A stretch of 64,000 bases of DNA from the NCBI GenBank assembly GCA_016712625.1, contig JADJQQ010000001.1, positions 1,302,001 through 1,366,000 on the forward strand, in the 5' to 3' direction. Below are positions 18,059-25,986 of the stretch, piece by piece; the stretch's first letter is position 1; every line of letters begins with the position of its first letter. Position numbers and translations under genes: made by a program. The notes under the pieces were generated by a model. The model saw only the letters and a list, made by a program, of their open reading frames with translations, searched no databases and was not told the origin of the DNA. The stretch is from Candidatus Competibacteraceae bacterium. Lineage in GTDB: Bacteria > Pseudomonadota > Gammaproteobacteria > Competibacterales > Competibacteraceae.

Positions 18059-18087
18059 ACATAGGGATAATTTAGGGCGATTTCAAG
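18059..18087 (-). promoter_or_regulatory. Sigma32-like promoter of the ter operon
   Basis: Minus strand: CTTGAAA (18087-18081), 14 bases, CCCTATGT (18066-18059). Compared with the heat-shock consensus CTTGAAA, 13-15 bases, CCCCATNT, this is 7 of 7 and 7 of 8 (N not penalised). The same DNA also reads as a weaker sigma70 site, TTGAAA, 17 bases, TATGTT. The transcript would have a leader of about 150 bases before terZ. The rest of the 17898-18244 gap shows no gene; it must also hold the promoter of the Sel1 gene on the other strand. Confidence 0.45.
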
Positions 18088-18244
18088 TGGTTTCCACATT
18101 TATTAACTTACAGGACTTTCGCTTCCAGGCGATTTTTCTACCACATAGAGCGGCCTGCCGACAAAAGTGAACACTGCCTACGGTAGTCAAGCGGAAATCC
18201 TGACTTATTAACTTTGGCCTCTATTGCTCGGTATGGAGAGGGTC

Positions 18245-20328
18245 ATGCGCAAGTTCGCATTGCTGTTAATCGTGTTGTCCGCCGCGGCGCGGGCCGCGGC
18301 CCCGACGCCCGAAACCAACCCCAAGAAATGGCAGGACGAAAAGGGCGTTTGGCACTACGGCGACACCCAACCCGTAGTCCCGAACGCCTCCACCAATAGT
18401 GCGGCTGAAGCGTACCGGCGCAAGGATTATCCGGCGGCATTCGAGGGCTACATGAGTTGGGCGAAACAGGGTGATCCGCAAGCTCAAACCATGGTTGGGC
18501 TGATGTATCTGCGCGGCGAGGGAGTAGCTCAGAGTCAGGGCAACGCCATTGAATGGTTCAAGCAGGCGGCCAAGCAGGGTAATCCAACGGCGCAATTCAA
18601 TCTAGCGGTTCTGTATATCCAAAATCCCCAAGCCGCGTCCAGCGAACGGGAACCGCTGTTGTGGTTGCGCCGAGCGGGAGAACGCGGTCATGTCGAAGCG
18701 CAGCTGCTGCTCGCCAAGCAATACGCTAATGCTCCAGGCGCGACGCGCGATGATCGGGAGGCTATGGCTTGGTATCAGAAGGCGGCCAGTCAAGGCAATG
18801 CGGACGCTCAATTCGAGCTCGGTAATTTCTATGCCAGTGGCCGATCAGTTTCGCCCAACGACAAGGAAGCCGTGCAGTGGTATCAGAAAGCTGCCAGTCA
18901 AGGCAATGCGGGCGCTCAATTCGCGCTGGGCGCGATGTATGCCGCCGGTCGCGGCATCGGCGCCAGCGATCAGGATGCCGCGCAGTGGTACCGCAAGGCG
19001 GCGGAACAGGGCCATACCGAGGCCCAGTACAATTTGGCTCTTCGTTATTTGAATGGCCGGGGCTGTCGCCCGACCCGCAAGCGGCTTTCGCTTGGTCGCG
19101 CAAGGCGGCGGAAAAAGGGTTGGGATTGGCGCAACTCAATCTGGGGCGGTTGTACGCCGAAGGCAATGGAACGCCTCGCAATGACGCCGAAGCCATCAAG
19201 TGGTACCGGCAGGCGGCCGATCAAAATTTGCCCTTGGCGCAATACTATTTGGGCCGGATGTATGCCGATGGCCGCGGAGTGCCGCGCAGCCAGTCCGAAG
19301 CCCTGCAATGGTACCGGCGCGCGGCCGATCAAAATTTGCCGCTGGCGCAATTCGAGCTGGCTAAGGGGTATCTGACGGGTGAGGGAATGGAGTTGAATGA
19401 GGCCCGTGGTATCCAGTTGTTGAACCAAGCGGCCGCCAGCGGCAGCCCCGAGGCGCAGATGCGCTTGGCACAGCACCATTTCGCCGGTCGGGGCGTGGCG
19501 CCTGATAATCAAGCTGGCCTGGATTGGTTGCGCAAGGCGGCGGAACAAGATTGTGTCGAGGCCCAATACCTGCTGGCGGCTGTTTATGCCAAGGGAGAAA
19601 TAGTCGGCCGGGATGATGGCCAAGCGGTCGATTGGTATCGTAAAGCCGCCCAGCAGGGCCACATCGACAGCCAAATCCGCGTGGCTGGGATGTACGCCAA
19701 CGGTTTGGGCGTATCGCAGGACGACCGGCAGGCGCTGCAATGGTTTCAGGAGGCGGCCAAACGGGATAGCGCCGAGGCGGCTTTTAATATCGGCGTGCTC
19801 AACGCGCTGGGACGAGGTACGCCACGTGACGAGGGGCAAGCGGCGCGCTGGTATCGCAAGGCCGCCGATCAGGGCTTGCCAGCCGCTCAATTGAATTTGG
19901 GATTGTTTTATGCGGACGGTCGTGGCGGCCTAGCGCGCGATGATGCGCAAGCGTTAGCTTGGTATCGCAAGGCATCCGCGCAAAAATTGCCGTTGTCGCA
20001 ACTGTTGATCGGGCTGGCCTACGCCACCGGGCGAGGGGTGGCCCATGACGACCGACAGGCGATGCGCTGGTTTGAGCAGGCGGCCAATAACAGCTTACCG
20101 CTGGCCCAGTACACTATGGGGATGCTTTACAGCAATGGCCGGGGGGTCGATCAGGATTGGGTCAAGGCTTATGTATGGTTGAGTTTGGCGGTATCTAACG
20201 GTTACGTTGGAGCGACGCAACCGCTGGAATATGTGACCAGTCAACTCGATGACCAAGATTTGATCCGCGCCCGCGAGCTGGTGCGCGGATGGCAGGCGGC
20301 CGGCCCGTCAGCAAGCCAATCAAACTGA
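18245..20328 (+). CDS. Secreted Sel1-repeat protein, with a one-base frameshift
   Basis: The start at 18245 has GGAGAGGG just upstream and opens a signal peptide (MRKFALLLIVLSAAARAAA). A run of about fourteen Sel1-like repeats follows, each about 36 residues, of the form AQYNLGRLYAEGNG..D..A..WYRQAADQG, which form an alpha-solenoid for protein binding. After NGRG the frame breaks at a GGGG run (19059-19062); the sister frame continues LSPDPQAAFAWSRKAAEKG to 20328. One added G restores a single chain of 694 residues with regular repeat spacing. Sel1 proteins act as adaptors in envelope assembly or signalling; the target is unknown. A signal peptide puts it in the periplasm or outer surface. 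Confidence 0.82.
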
Positions 20329-20340
20329 GAGGATAGGAGA

Positions 20341-20559
20341 ATGGACAAGGCGCGCCAATTGGCGGAAAGGGTTCGAGCGGCGTGTGTGGAGGCTGCTTTG
20401 GAGGCGTATCACGATGCCGGATTGAGTGGGTTGTGCGCGGAGGGCCGTTGGGAATATACCATCGGCGTTCTGCGGCAACTGGATCTGCAAGCGTTGCTCG
20501 GTACGGCGCCGGAGGCGTCTACATTGGCGCGTGACAAGGCAGATGATGGTTGCAGGTAG
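20341..20559 (+). CDS. Small conserved-looking protein after the Sel1 gene
   Basis: 72 residues, starting 12 bases after the Sel1 stop with the strong box AGGATAGGAGA right before the ATG. The chain is mainly helical, rich in Ala, Leu and charged residues, with CVEAALEAYHDAGLSGLCAEGRWEYTIGVL as its centre. It has no signal peptide or membrane segment and no motif I can name. Spacing and ribosome site make it a real, translationally close partner of the Sel1 protein, though the two should lie in different compartments. Function unknown. Confidence 0.6.
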   Translation: MDKARQLAERVRAACVEAALEAYHDAGLSGLCAEGRWEYTIGVLRQLDLQALLGTAPEASTLARDKADDGCR

Positions 20560-20601
20560 GCCGTTGCGGTTTACGCGCTTGGTGTTGCCACCAAAAAGGG
20601 T

Positions 20602-21006
20602 TCAGTGGCTTTTGCGATTCGGGTCTAGTAAGTGTTGTCCGAGATTTTGGACGAACTCTTCAAGTCGCACCGATTCGGTGTGCAGGCGCTCGTTCATCTG
20701 GCAGAGAGCGCTAGCCAGCCGATAAGTGCGAGATAGTAGCTGCTCCAGGTCGTCGGTTTGCCATAATTTATCGGGATTGACTTCGGGTTCGCCGTCGTTC
20801 AGCATCACCGCGCACCATTCGGGAATGCGGTACATCAGCACCGATTCCCGATCGCTGGCCAGGCACAATGTAACTCCAATATCGTACTTGCGTAGAACCG
20901 CCACCACATCGTCGAGACAGCGCTGCATCTCCTCGCTCGGTTGCTCATTGCTTTGCGAGACTTCACCCACCTCCGGGACTTCCAGCTCTTGATCTCCCTT
21001 GCTCAT
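20602..21006 (-). CDS. Uncharacterised acidic protein
   Basis: 134 residues from the ATG at 21006, which has GGGAGG 11 bases upstream; an upstream in-frame start at 21093 would lie across a terminator-like hairpin and is rejected. The N-terminus is acidic and probably disordered (KGDQELEVPEVGEVSQSNEQPSEE). The rest alternates strands and helices: DVVAVLRKYDIGVTLCLAS, VLMYRIPEWCAVMLND, then a C-terminal helical stretch LSRTYRLASALCQMNERLH suited to coiled-coil pairing. No family is recognised. It converges with the small gene ending at 20559. Its leader hairpin suggests regulated expression. Confidence 0.6.
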   Translation of the reverse strand: MSKGDQELEVPEVGEVSQSNEQPSEEMQRCLDDVVAVLRKYDIGVTLCLASDRESVLMYRIPEWCAVMLNDGEPEVNPDKLWQTDDLEQLLSRTYRLASALCQMNERLHTESVRLEEFVQNLGQHLLDPNRKSH

Positions 21007-21044
21007 CTTGATGCACCTCCCATCGTCCAGACCGAGTTTGGATT

Positions 21045-21087
21045 CAAATAAAAACCCCCGCGCCGTTATGTCGGTAGGGCGGGGGTT
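21045..21087 (-). terminator. Intrinsic terminator on the minus strand
   Basis: Read on the minus strand, AACCCCCGCC (from 21087) and GGCGCGGGGGTT (to 21053) form a 9-11 bp GC-rich stem with a loop of about 13 bases, followed by TTTATTT to 21045. It lies 39 bases upstream of the start at 21006, so it either stops transcripts coming from yceI or acts as an attenuator in the leader of the 20602-21006 gene. Confidence 0.6.
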
Positions 21088-21122
21088 CGACATATTCGGG
21101 ATGATGTCCCACTCGGAAAATC

Positions 21123-22793
21123 ATGTTTACAGCCATTAGCGTGAATTATAGTCGAATTATTAGGTTTGCGCAGCTATTAATGGCGCTGTTAGTGCTTGAT
21201 TCGGCTTTGGTTTTTCAGAACCGTTGGCCAACCCCCAGCGTGCGGTGGGTTGGGGAATTTTCGATCGAGCTGGTCGCGTTACTGCTATTGCTTGTGGTCG
21301 TGGTCCACTGGAGGGGCTTGCCCGGCCGCGCGATGCGGCGGTGGCTGGTGGGTGGTTATCTCGTTCTCATTTTGGGGCGATATCTCGATGTGACCGCGCC
21401 GACCTTGATGGGTCGGACCATCAATCTGTATTGGGATAGCCAGCATGTTCCCCAAGTGGCGGCCATGCTGGTAGACAGCGTGCCTGGAGGGCAATTAGGG
21501 TTGATGGCGGTGGCGCTGCTGGCATTTTTGGCTGTGCTGATCGCCGTGCTGTGCTGGGCGTTCGACGCGATTTTGGCCGAGCTGGCTCGTCCGGCCGGCC
21601 GCCGCTGGCTTGGCGCGCTGGCGTTCGTTTTACTCGCCCTCTACGGCGCTGGTCGATTGAGTCCGCGGCTGTCGACCGAACGCTGGTTCGCATTGCCAGT
21701 GTCTGGGATGTTTGTCGAGCAAATGCGGTTGCTCCTGGCGGCGACGGTATGGCGTGATCGGCATTGGGTCGCCGCCCAGCCGCCGCTGCCTGATTCGGAT
21801 TTAAAGCGGCTTAAACGCGCCGATGTGTTTGTCCTGTTTTTTGAATCCTATGGCGCCTTGGTTTTTGACGATCCCCGGTTTGCCGCGCCGCTGGCGGAGC
21901 GGTTCACAACCTTGGCGCAAGCGGTGGAAACGGCTGGTTGGCGTAGCGCCTCGGCGCGGGTTGAATCCAGCACCTTCGGGGGCTTATCCTGGCTGGCGCA
22001 TTCTAGCTTGCTGTCCGGGTTGCGCATCGCTGATCAGACCGACTACCAAGATTTACTGACATCCGACCGCGCTACGCTCGCCAGCCGCTTCGCCGCCGCC
22101 GGCTACCGTACCCTCGCGATCATGCCGGGTCTCAAGTATCCCTGGCCAGAGGGCGCATTTTATGGCTTTGACCAAATTTATAATGCCGAGCGGTTGCACT
22201 ATACCGGGCCAGCTTACGGTTGGTGGGCGATTCCCGATCAGTACAGCCTCTATCGGGTACATCAGCTGGAGGTCTCGGCCGTGGCTCGCCCGCCGCTGTT
22301 TGTATTATTTCCGACCATCAATAGCCATGCTCCGTTCGCGCCGCTGCCACCCTATTACGCGAGTTGGGCCCAGCTCGATCAAGCCGCCGCGTCGGCCGCT
22401 GTCAAGCCCGCAGCGCTGAATCAACGGTTGAACGGCGAGGCATTGGCGGCGGCTTACCTCCAAAGCATCGGCTATAACTTGGCGGTGTTGGGTGGTTATC
22501 TGGGCCAATACGCACCGTCGGACGCTTTATTATTGGTATTGGGCGACCACCAGCCGCCGGCGGTGGTCGGTGGTCGCGCGCGCTCCTGGCAAGTGCCGGT
22601 ACATCTATTTTCACCCAATGCCAAGCTGATCGATGCCTTCACGGCGGTTGGCTTCAAACCCGGAATGGTACCTGGTAAGGAGGCTTTAGGCGGTATCGAG
22701 ATACTCGCGCCCTTGCTGTTACGAATGCTCGATAGCGGGGGGTCAGCGCTAGCCGCGCCGCCGCTTACTGTCGTCGCGCCTCGAATTCGATAA
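21123..22793 (+). CDS. Membrane sulfatase/phosphoglycerol transferase-like protein
   Basis: 556 residues. Four or five hydrophobic helices occupy about 15-180, then a large extracytoplasmic domain of the alkaline phosphatase/sulfatase superfamily. Domain marks: VFVLFFESYGALVFD near 237 with a metal-binding Glu, VESSTFGGLSWLAHSSLLSG near 280-300 where a Ser or Thr would be the nucleophile, TIN-SHAPF near 400, and LLLVLGDHQPP near 470 with the metal-binding Asp and His. The layout matches LtaS/OpgB-type enzymes that move phosphoglycerol or phosphoethanolamine groups onto envelope glycans or lipids; the exact substrate is unknown. Its 3' end overlaps yceI on the other strand by 29 bases. Confidence 0.78.
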   Translation: MFTAISVNYSRIIRFAQLLMALLVLDSALVFQNRWPTPSVRWVGEFSIELVALLLLLVVVVHWRGLPGRAMRRWLVGGYLVLILGRYLDVTAPTLMGRTINLYWDSQHVPQVAAMLVDSVPGGQLGLMAVALLAFLAVLIAVLCWAFDAILAELARPAGRRWLGALAFVLLALYGAGRLSPRLSTERWFALPVSGMFVEQMRLLLAATVWRDRHWVAAQPPLPDSDLKRLKRADVFVLFFESYGALVFDDPRFAAPLAERFTTLAQAVETAGWRSASARVESSTFGGLSWLAHSSLLSGLRIADQTDYQDLLTSDRATLASRFAAAGYRTLAIMPGLKYPWPEGAFYGFDQIYNAERLHYTGPAYGWWAIPDQYSLYRVHQLEVSAVARPPLFVLFPTINSHAPFAPLPPYYASWAQLDQAAASAAVKPAALNQRLNGEALAAAYLQSIGYNLAVLGGYLGQYAPSDALLLVLGDHQPPAVVGGRARSWQVPVHLFSPNAKLIDAFTAVGFKPGMVPGKEALGGIEILAPLLLRMLDSGGSALAAPPLTVVAPRIR

Positions 22794-23390
22794 TGAGTTC
22801 TATCGTGTCGCCGACCCAGCCATTATCCACGGCGTAAGTCATGCCGAATTCACTGCGTTTGATCGCGCCCCGCGCCGATGCGCCCAGAACATGAGGGAAC
22901 CGCTCGGGACCGGCGCTCGGTATGGGGTAGCGATCGCTCTTGTTCCAAGTGGCTTGCAAGCTGATCGGACGGGTGACGCCATGCAGGGTCAATTCGCCGG
23001 TGAGCGTAGTCGGTTGCTGCTTTTTGAACTGGCCGCTCTTGGCCGATAATACCATTTGCGGGTATTGGTCGCTGTCCAAAAAATCTTCGCTGCGCAGATG
23101 CTTATCACGTTTTTCGTGGTTCGTGAAGACACTGGCGGTGTCGATGGTGATCTTCAGATCGGAAAGTTGGCCGGTATCCTCGTCGAAAACGAAAGAACCT
23201 TCCGCTTTACGGAATAGGCCCAGGGTGGAAGCATAGCCGATGTGCTGTACCAGAAAACCGATACTCAAGTGTTCGGGGTCGATCAGGTACTGTTTGGGTT
23301 GGGCCCAGGTGGGAACAGTGATCAGTAATAAAGCGATACCGGCCAGCCAGCGCGCTGATCGGGGATAGAAAGCAGTTGACGGCGCATCAT
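22765..23390 (-). CDS. YceI-family periplasmic protein, probable frameshift in the signal peptide
   Basis: The uninterrupted part (22765-23268) is the YceI lipocalin-like barrel that binds polyisoprenoid-type lipids: IGFLVQHIGYASTLGLF, GSFVFDEDTG, SVFTNHEKRDKHLRSEDFLD, LTLHGVTRPI and EFGMTYAV. Upstream in the same frame the sequence codes WLAGIALLLITVPTWAQPKQYLIDPEHL, an ideal signal peptide and mature start, but it lacks a start codon. A good start, two ATG codons at 23390-23385 overlapping the previous stop, is one frame off; adding one base near the GCGCGC at about 23352-23357 joins them into 208 residues. So either a base is missing or an atypical start is used. Likely exported; role in isoprenoid binding or acid/osmotic stress. 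Confidence 0.8.
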
Positions 23391-24127
23391 CAATAATTTT
23401 CCTTCAAGGTGGGATGACGGGCTAACCAGACGATATCCACAGTAAACGATAACGCCAGCAAGCCCAGGGCAACAGCGGCCAGCAGCGCGCTCCAGGGACG
23501 AGCGAGCGGCGGTGTCAGGCAAACCGCCAGGACGATGGTTTGGATCACGCAAACCGTTTGACGGCGCTTGCGGGGTGGTAAGGATTGATTCAGCCAGGGC
23601 AAGCACTGAGCGAGCGCGATGAAGGCGTAGCGCATCACGCCAGACAGTAAGATCCAGCCACCCGCTTTGTCGGCTTGGTAGACCAGCGCGGCCATGACCA
23701 AAATCAAAAAAGCATCCACCTCCATGTCAAAGCGAGCGCCAAACCGGCTCTCCAGATTATGGCGCCGCGCCAGCCAGCCATCCACGCCATCGAGCAACAA
23801 CGCCAGGCCGGTTAGTGCGGCGATGCACCACGCTTGCGCTGGTGTCAGCTCGGAGTGGCCAATCGAACCGGCGGCTAGCGCCGCGATGCCCGCCCGCAAC
23901 AGAGTGACCCGATTAGCTGCTCCAAACCGTTCTTGGGGGAGATGTTGGGGTAGAAAAGGCGACAAGGCGAGCAAGAGGCCGACGAACACCAGCAGACATT
24001 GGTCGCTATAGTTTGGCGCTAATTCGAGTATTTGGCCGATACTGCTTGCGAGAACCCACAGCAGGAACACGGCGGGAATGATGGTGTACAGTGTGTTGAT
24101 CAGCAGGGATTGTAACCGAGGTTCCAT
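23390..24127 (-). CDS. CDP-alcohol phosphatidyltransferase family membrane enzyme
   Basis: 245 residues from the ATG at 24127 (MEPRLQSLL). The catalytic signature D(x)2DG(x)2AR(x)8G(x)3D(x)3D is complete: DGVDGWLARRH, then FGARFDMEVD, at about residues 115-140. Six to seven hydrophobic helices surround it. Such enzymes move a phosphate group from a CDP-linked lipid to an alcohol such as glycerol phosphate, inositol, serine or choline; the acceptor is not clear from sequence. Its stop overlaps the yceI start (TGATGATG), so translation is probably coupled, and it follows truD by 16 bases. Pairing with a lipid-binding YceI protein suggests a shared envelope-lipid role. Confidence 0.82.
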   Translation of the reverse strand: MEPRLQSLLINTLYTIIPAVFLLWVLASSIGQILELAPNYSDQCLLVFVGLLLALSPFLPQHLPQERFGAANRVTLLRAGIAALAAGSIGHSELTPAQAWCIAALTGLALLLDGVDGWLARRHNLESRFGARFDMEVDAFLILVMAALVYQADKAGGWILLSGVMRYAFIALAQCLPWLNQSLPPRKRRQTVCVIQTIVLAVCLTPPLARPWSALLAAVALGLLALSFTVDIVWLARHPTLKENY

Positions 24128-24143
24128 CGCCAGGTCGTCGGTT

Positions 24144-25178
24144 TCAAGTGACGGATCGGATGAGTTCGCGCAAGACGGTGGTCGCGTAAGCGCCCGCCGC
24201 CAAGCGGAAACTGAGAACGGCGGTGTGGTCGTCCGGAAAGTCCAGCGCCGCATCGCGCACTGACAAGCGCAAGGGGCGGCGTTCCTGCCGTAAGCCTTCC
24301 GCTGCCAGCCCATCGCGAAAGGTCGGCAAGGTGGCCGCCGCCGCTACCTCAATCTCGCGCACCGGGCCGCTGCTTCGCAATTCGCCGTCTCCCCACAGTG
24401 GCCCGGTCGGATCGAGGTCGAATTCCTTGACCCGCTGGAAGATAGTTTCATCCGGTTCGCTTGTGGCGAAAATGCTGTGACTGCCCGCCAGCATCAATAC
24501 GTCTCCCGCCAAAGGCTGATTCCAGGTGCTATCGGCAACCCGCCGCGCCAGCACGGCATTAAACAAGGCGGAGCGAGCAGCCGACAAATAGAGGCCGCGG
24601 CGGTGGCGGTCGCGAATCTTTTCCTCGCCGCGCAGCACCGCCGCCGCGTGTTCCAGATTACTCCCCTCGCGGCCGAAGCGTTGTTCGCCAAAATAGTTGG
24701 GAACGCCCAGGGCGATGACTCGGCGCAATCGCCCGCTCAATTCGGCAAGATCGCCATCGATTTCCCGCGCGACCAGGCGGAATGTGTTACCGGCCAGCGC
24801 CCCGCGCCGCAGCTTGCGAGAATGGCGGATTGCCGATAGCACGGTAAAATCGGGGTTAGCACCAACGGTCCAATCGGGCTCCGCCCGGCCTGGTAAATGC
24901 ACCGAGAACCATTGCTCGGTGACAGCGTGCCGATCCTTGAGGCCGGCGTAGCTGATGGCCGATGTCGGTACCCCCACCTGTTGCGCCAGCCGCCGCGCCA
25001 CCCAGTCGGTGTTGGCGTCGCGCTTGCGCACCCAAAGCCAGACATGCTCGCCGCTACCCTCCAGCTTAAAGTTCATTTGCTCGCGGACTAAAAAATCCTC
25101 GGGCGCGGCGCGCAACCGGCCTTGCAAGGAAGGTTGGCCGTGAGCGTAAGGTAATTCTGCAAGAATTGAATCGGACAC
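24144..25178 (-). CDS. truD: tRNA pseudouridine(13) synthase
   Basis: 344 residues from a GTG at 25178, close to the E. coli TruD length of 349; upstream codons up to 25340 have no family likeness. The catalytic Asp is in SYAGLKDRHAVTEQWFS near residue 80, the family's fingerprint, with PEDFLVRE near 30 and NYFGEQRFGR near 155. It makes pseudouridine at position 13 of tRNA-Glu; a tRNA-Glu gene lies at 42642-42717. The insertion domain sits between about 160 and 290. The gene lies between a hemolysin III gene and a lipid enzyme gene; in many gammaproteobacteria it is found near surE instead. Confidence 0.93.
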   Translation of the reverse strand: MSDSILAELPYAHGQPSLQGRLRAAPEDFLVREQMNFKLEGSGEHVWLWVRKRDANTDWVARRLAQQVGVPTSAISYAGLKDRHAVTEQWFSVHLPGRAEPDWTVGANPDFTVLSAIRHSRKLRRGALAGNTFRLVAREIDGDLAELSGRLRRVIALGVPNYFGEQRFGREGSNLEHAAAVLRGEEKIRDRHRRGLYLSAARSALFNAVLARRVADSTWNQPLAGDVLMLAGSHSIFATSEPDETIFQRVKEFDLDPTGPLWGDGELRSSGPVREIEVAAAATLPTFRDGLAAEGLRQERRPLRLSVRDAALDFPDDHTAVLSFRLAAGAYATTVLRELIRSVT

Positions 25179-25225
25179 GGGCTGAAAGTAACTGGATGAT
25201 TGGGATGATGATCTGATTGGGCGGT

Positions 25226-25891
25226 TTATTCCGCCGTCGCCAAGGGAATCACGTAAAATAAGATAGCGAAGAAATGCAGGATGCTGCCGGCCAAAACGAA
25301 AAGATGCCAGATGGCGTGGTGGTAGGGCAGGCGTTTCCAAACGTAGAAAACGACGCCCAGCGTATAGATCAGACCACCTGACAGCAGGAGCAACAACCCG
25401 CCGGGCGCGACGTGTTTGAGCATGGGCTCTATCGCCGCCACCACCGCCCAGCCCATGCTAATGTAAAGCCCGACCGAGAGCAGCGTGGAGCGGCGTCCGC
25501 GCCTGACCCGCAAGATGATGCCCAGCAGCGCCAGGCCCCAGATCAGTCCCAGCAGCGACCAGCCCCAGGGGCCGCGCAGATTCACCAGTAAGAAGGGGGT
25601 ATAGGTACCCGCGATCAAAATGAAAATGGCGGAATGATCCAGCGTGCGCAAGACCGCCTTGACCCGAGGCAGCGGAATGCCGTGATAGAGGGTTGAGGTT
25701 GTGTAAAGCAAGATCAGGGCCGCGCCGAAAATGCTGCACCCCACCACATGCCACACGTCGCCGTATAGGCTGGCGAAGGCGGTCAACACCCCGAGGCCGG
25801 CGATACCGAACACGATGCCCACGCCGTGAATTACGCTGTTAGCGATTTCTTCCCCCAGGGTGTAGCGGGGTAGCGGGTATTGGCTGTTCAT
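25226..25891 (-). CDS. Hemolysin III (PAQR/YqfA) family membrane protein
   Basis: 221 residues from the ATG at 25891 with the box GGGGAGAA in front; the longer frame to 26125 is not supported. Seven hydrophobic helices. The conserved metal-site pattern is present: STLYHGIP near 66-72, LDHSAIFILIAGTYTPF near 85-101 and HHAIWHLFVLAGSILHF near 190-206, with three His residues that can bind zinc. PAQR relatives act as receptors or hydrolases in membrane-lipid balance; bacterial YqfA/TrhA members affect membrane energetics. The hemolysin name is historical. Downstream is truD at a gap of 47 bases. Confidence 0.9.
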   Translation of the reverse strand: MNSQYPLPRYTLGEEIANSVIHGVGIVFGIAGLGVLTAFASLYGDVWHVVGCSIFGAALILLYTTSTLYHGIPLPRVKAVLRTLDHSAIFILIAGTYTPFLLVNLRGPWGWSLLGLIWGLALLGIILRVRRGRRSTLLSVGLYISMGWAVVAAIEPMLKHVAPGGLLLLLSGGLIYTLGVVFYVWKRLPYHHAIWHLFVLAGSILHFFAILFYVIPLATAE

Positions 25892-25986
25892 GGTTCTCCC
25901 CCAACGGCGGGAAGCCGCGCATTGCAACTTTAATCTATTTTCCGACTCCGCGAAGCGCATTGAGTTGCACTGGTTACTACCAGAAA

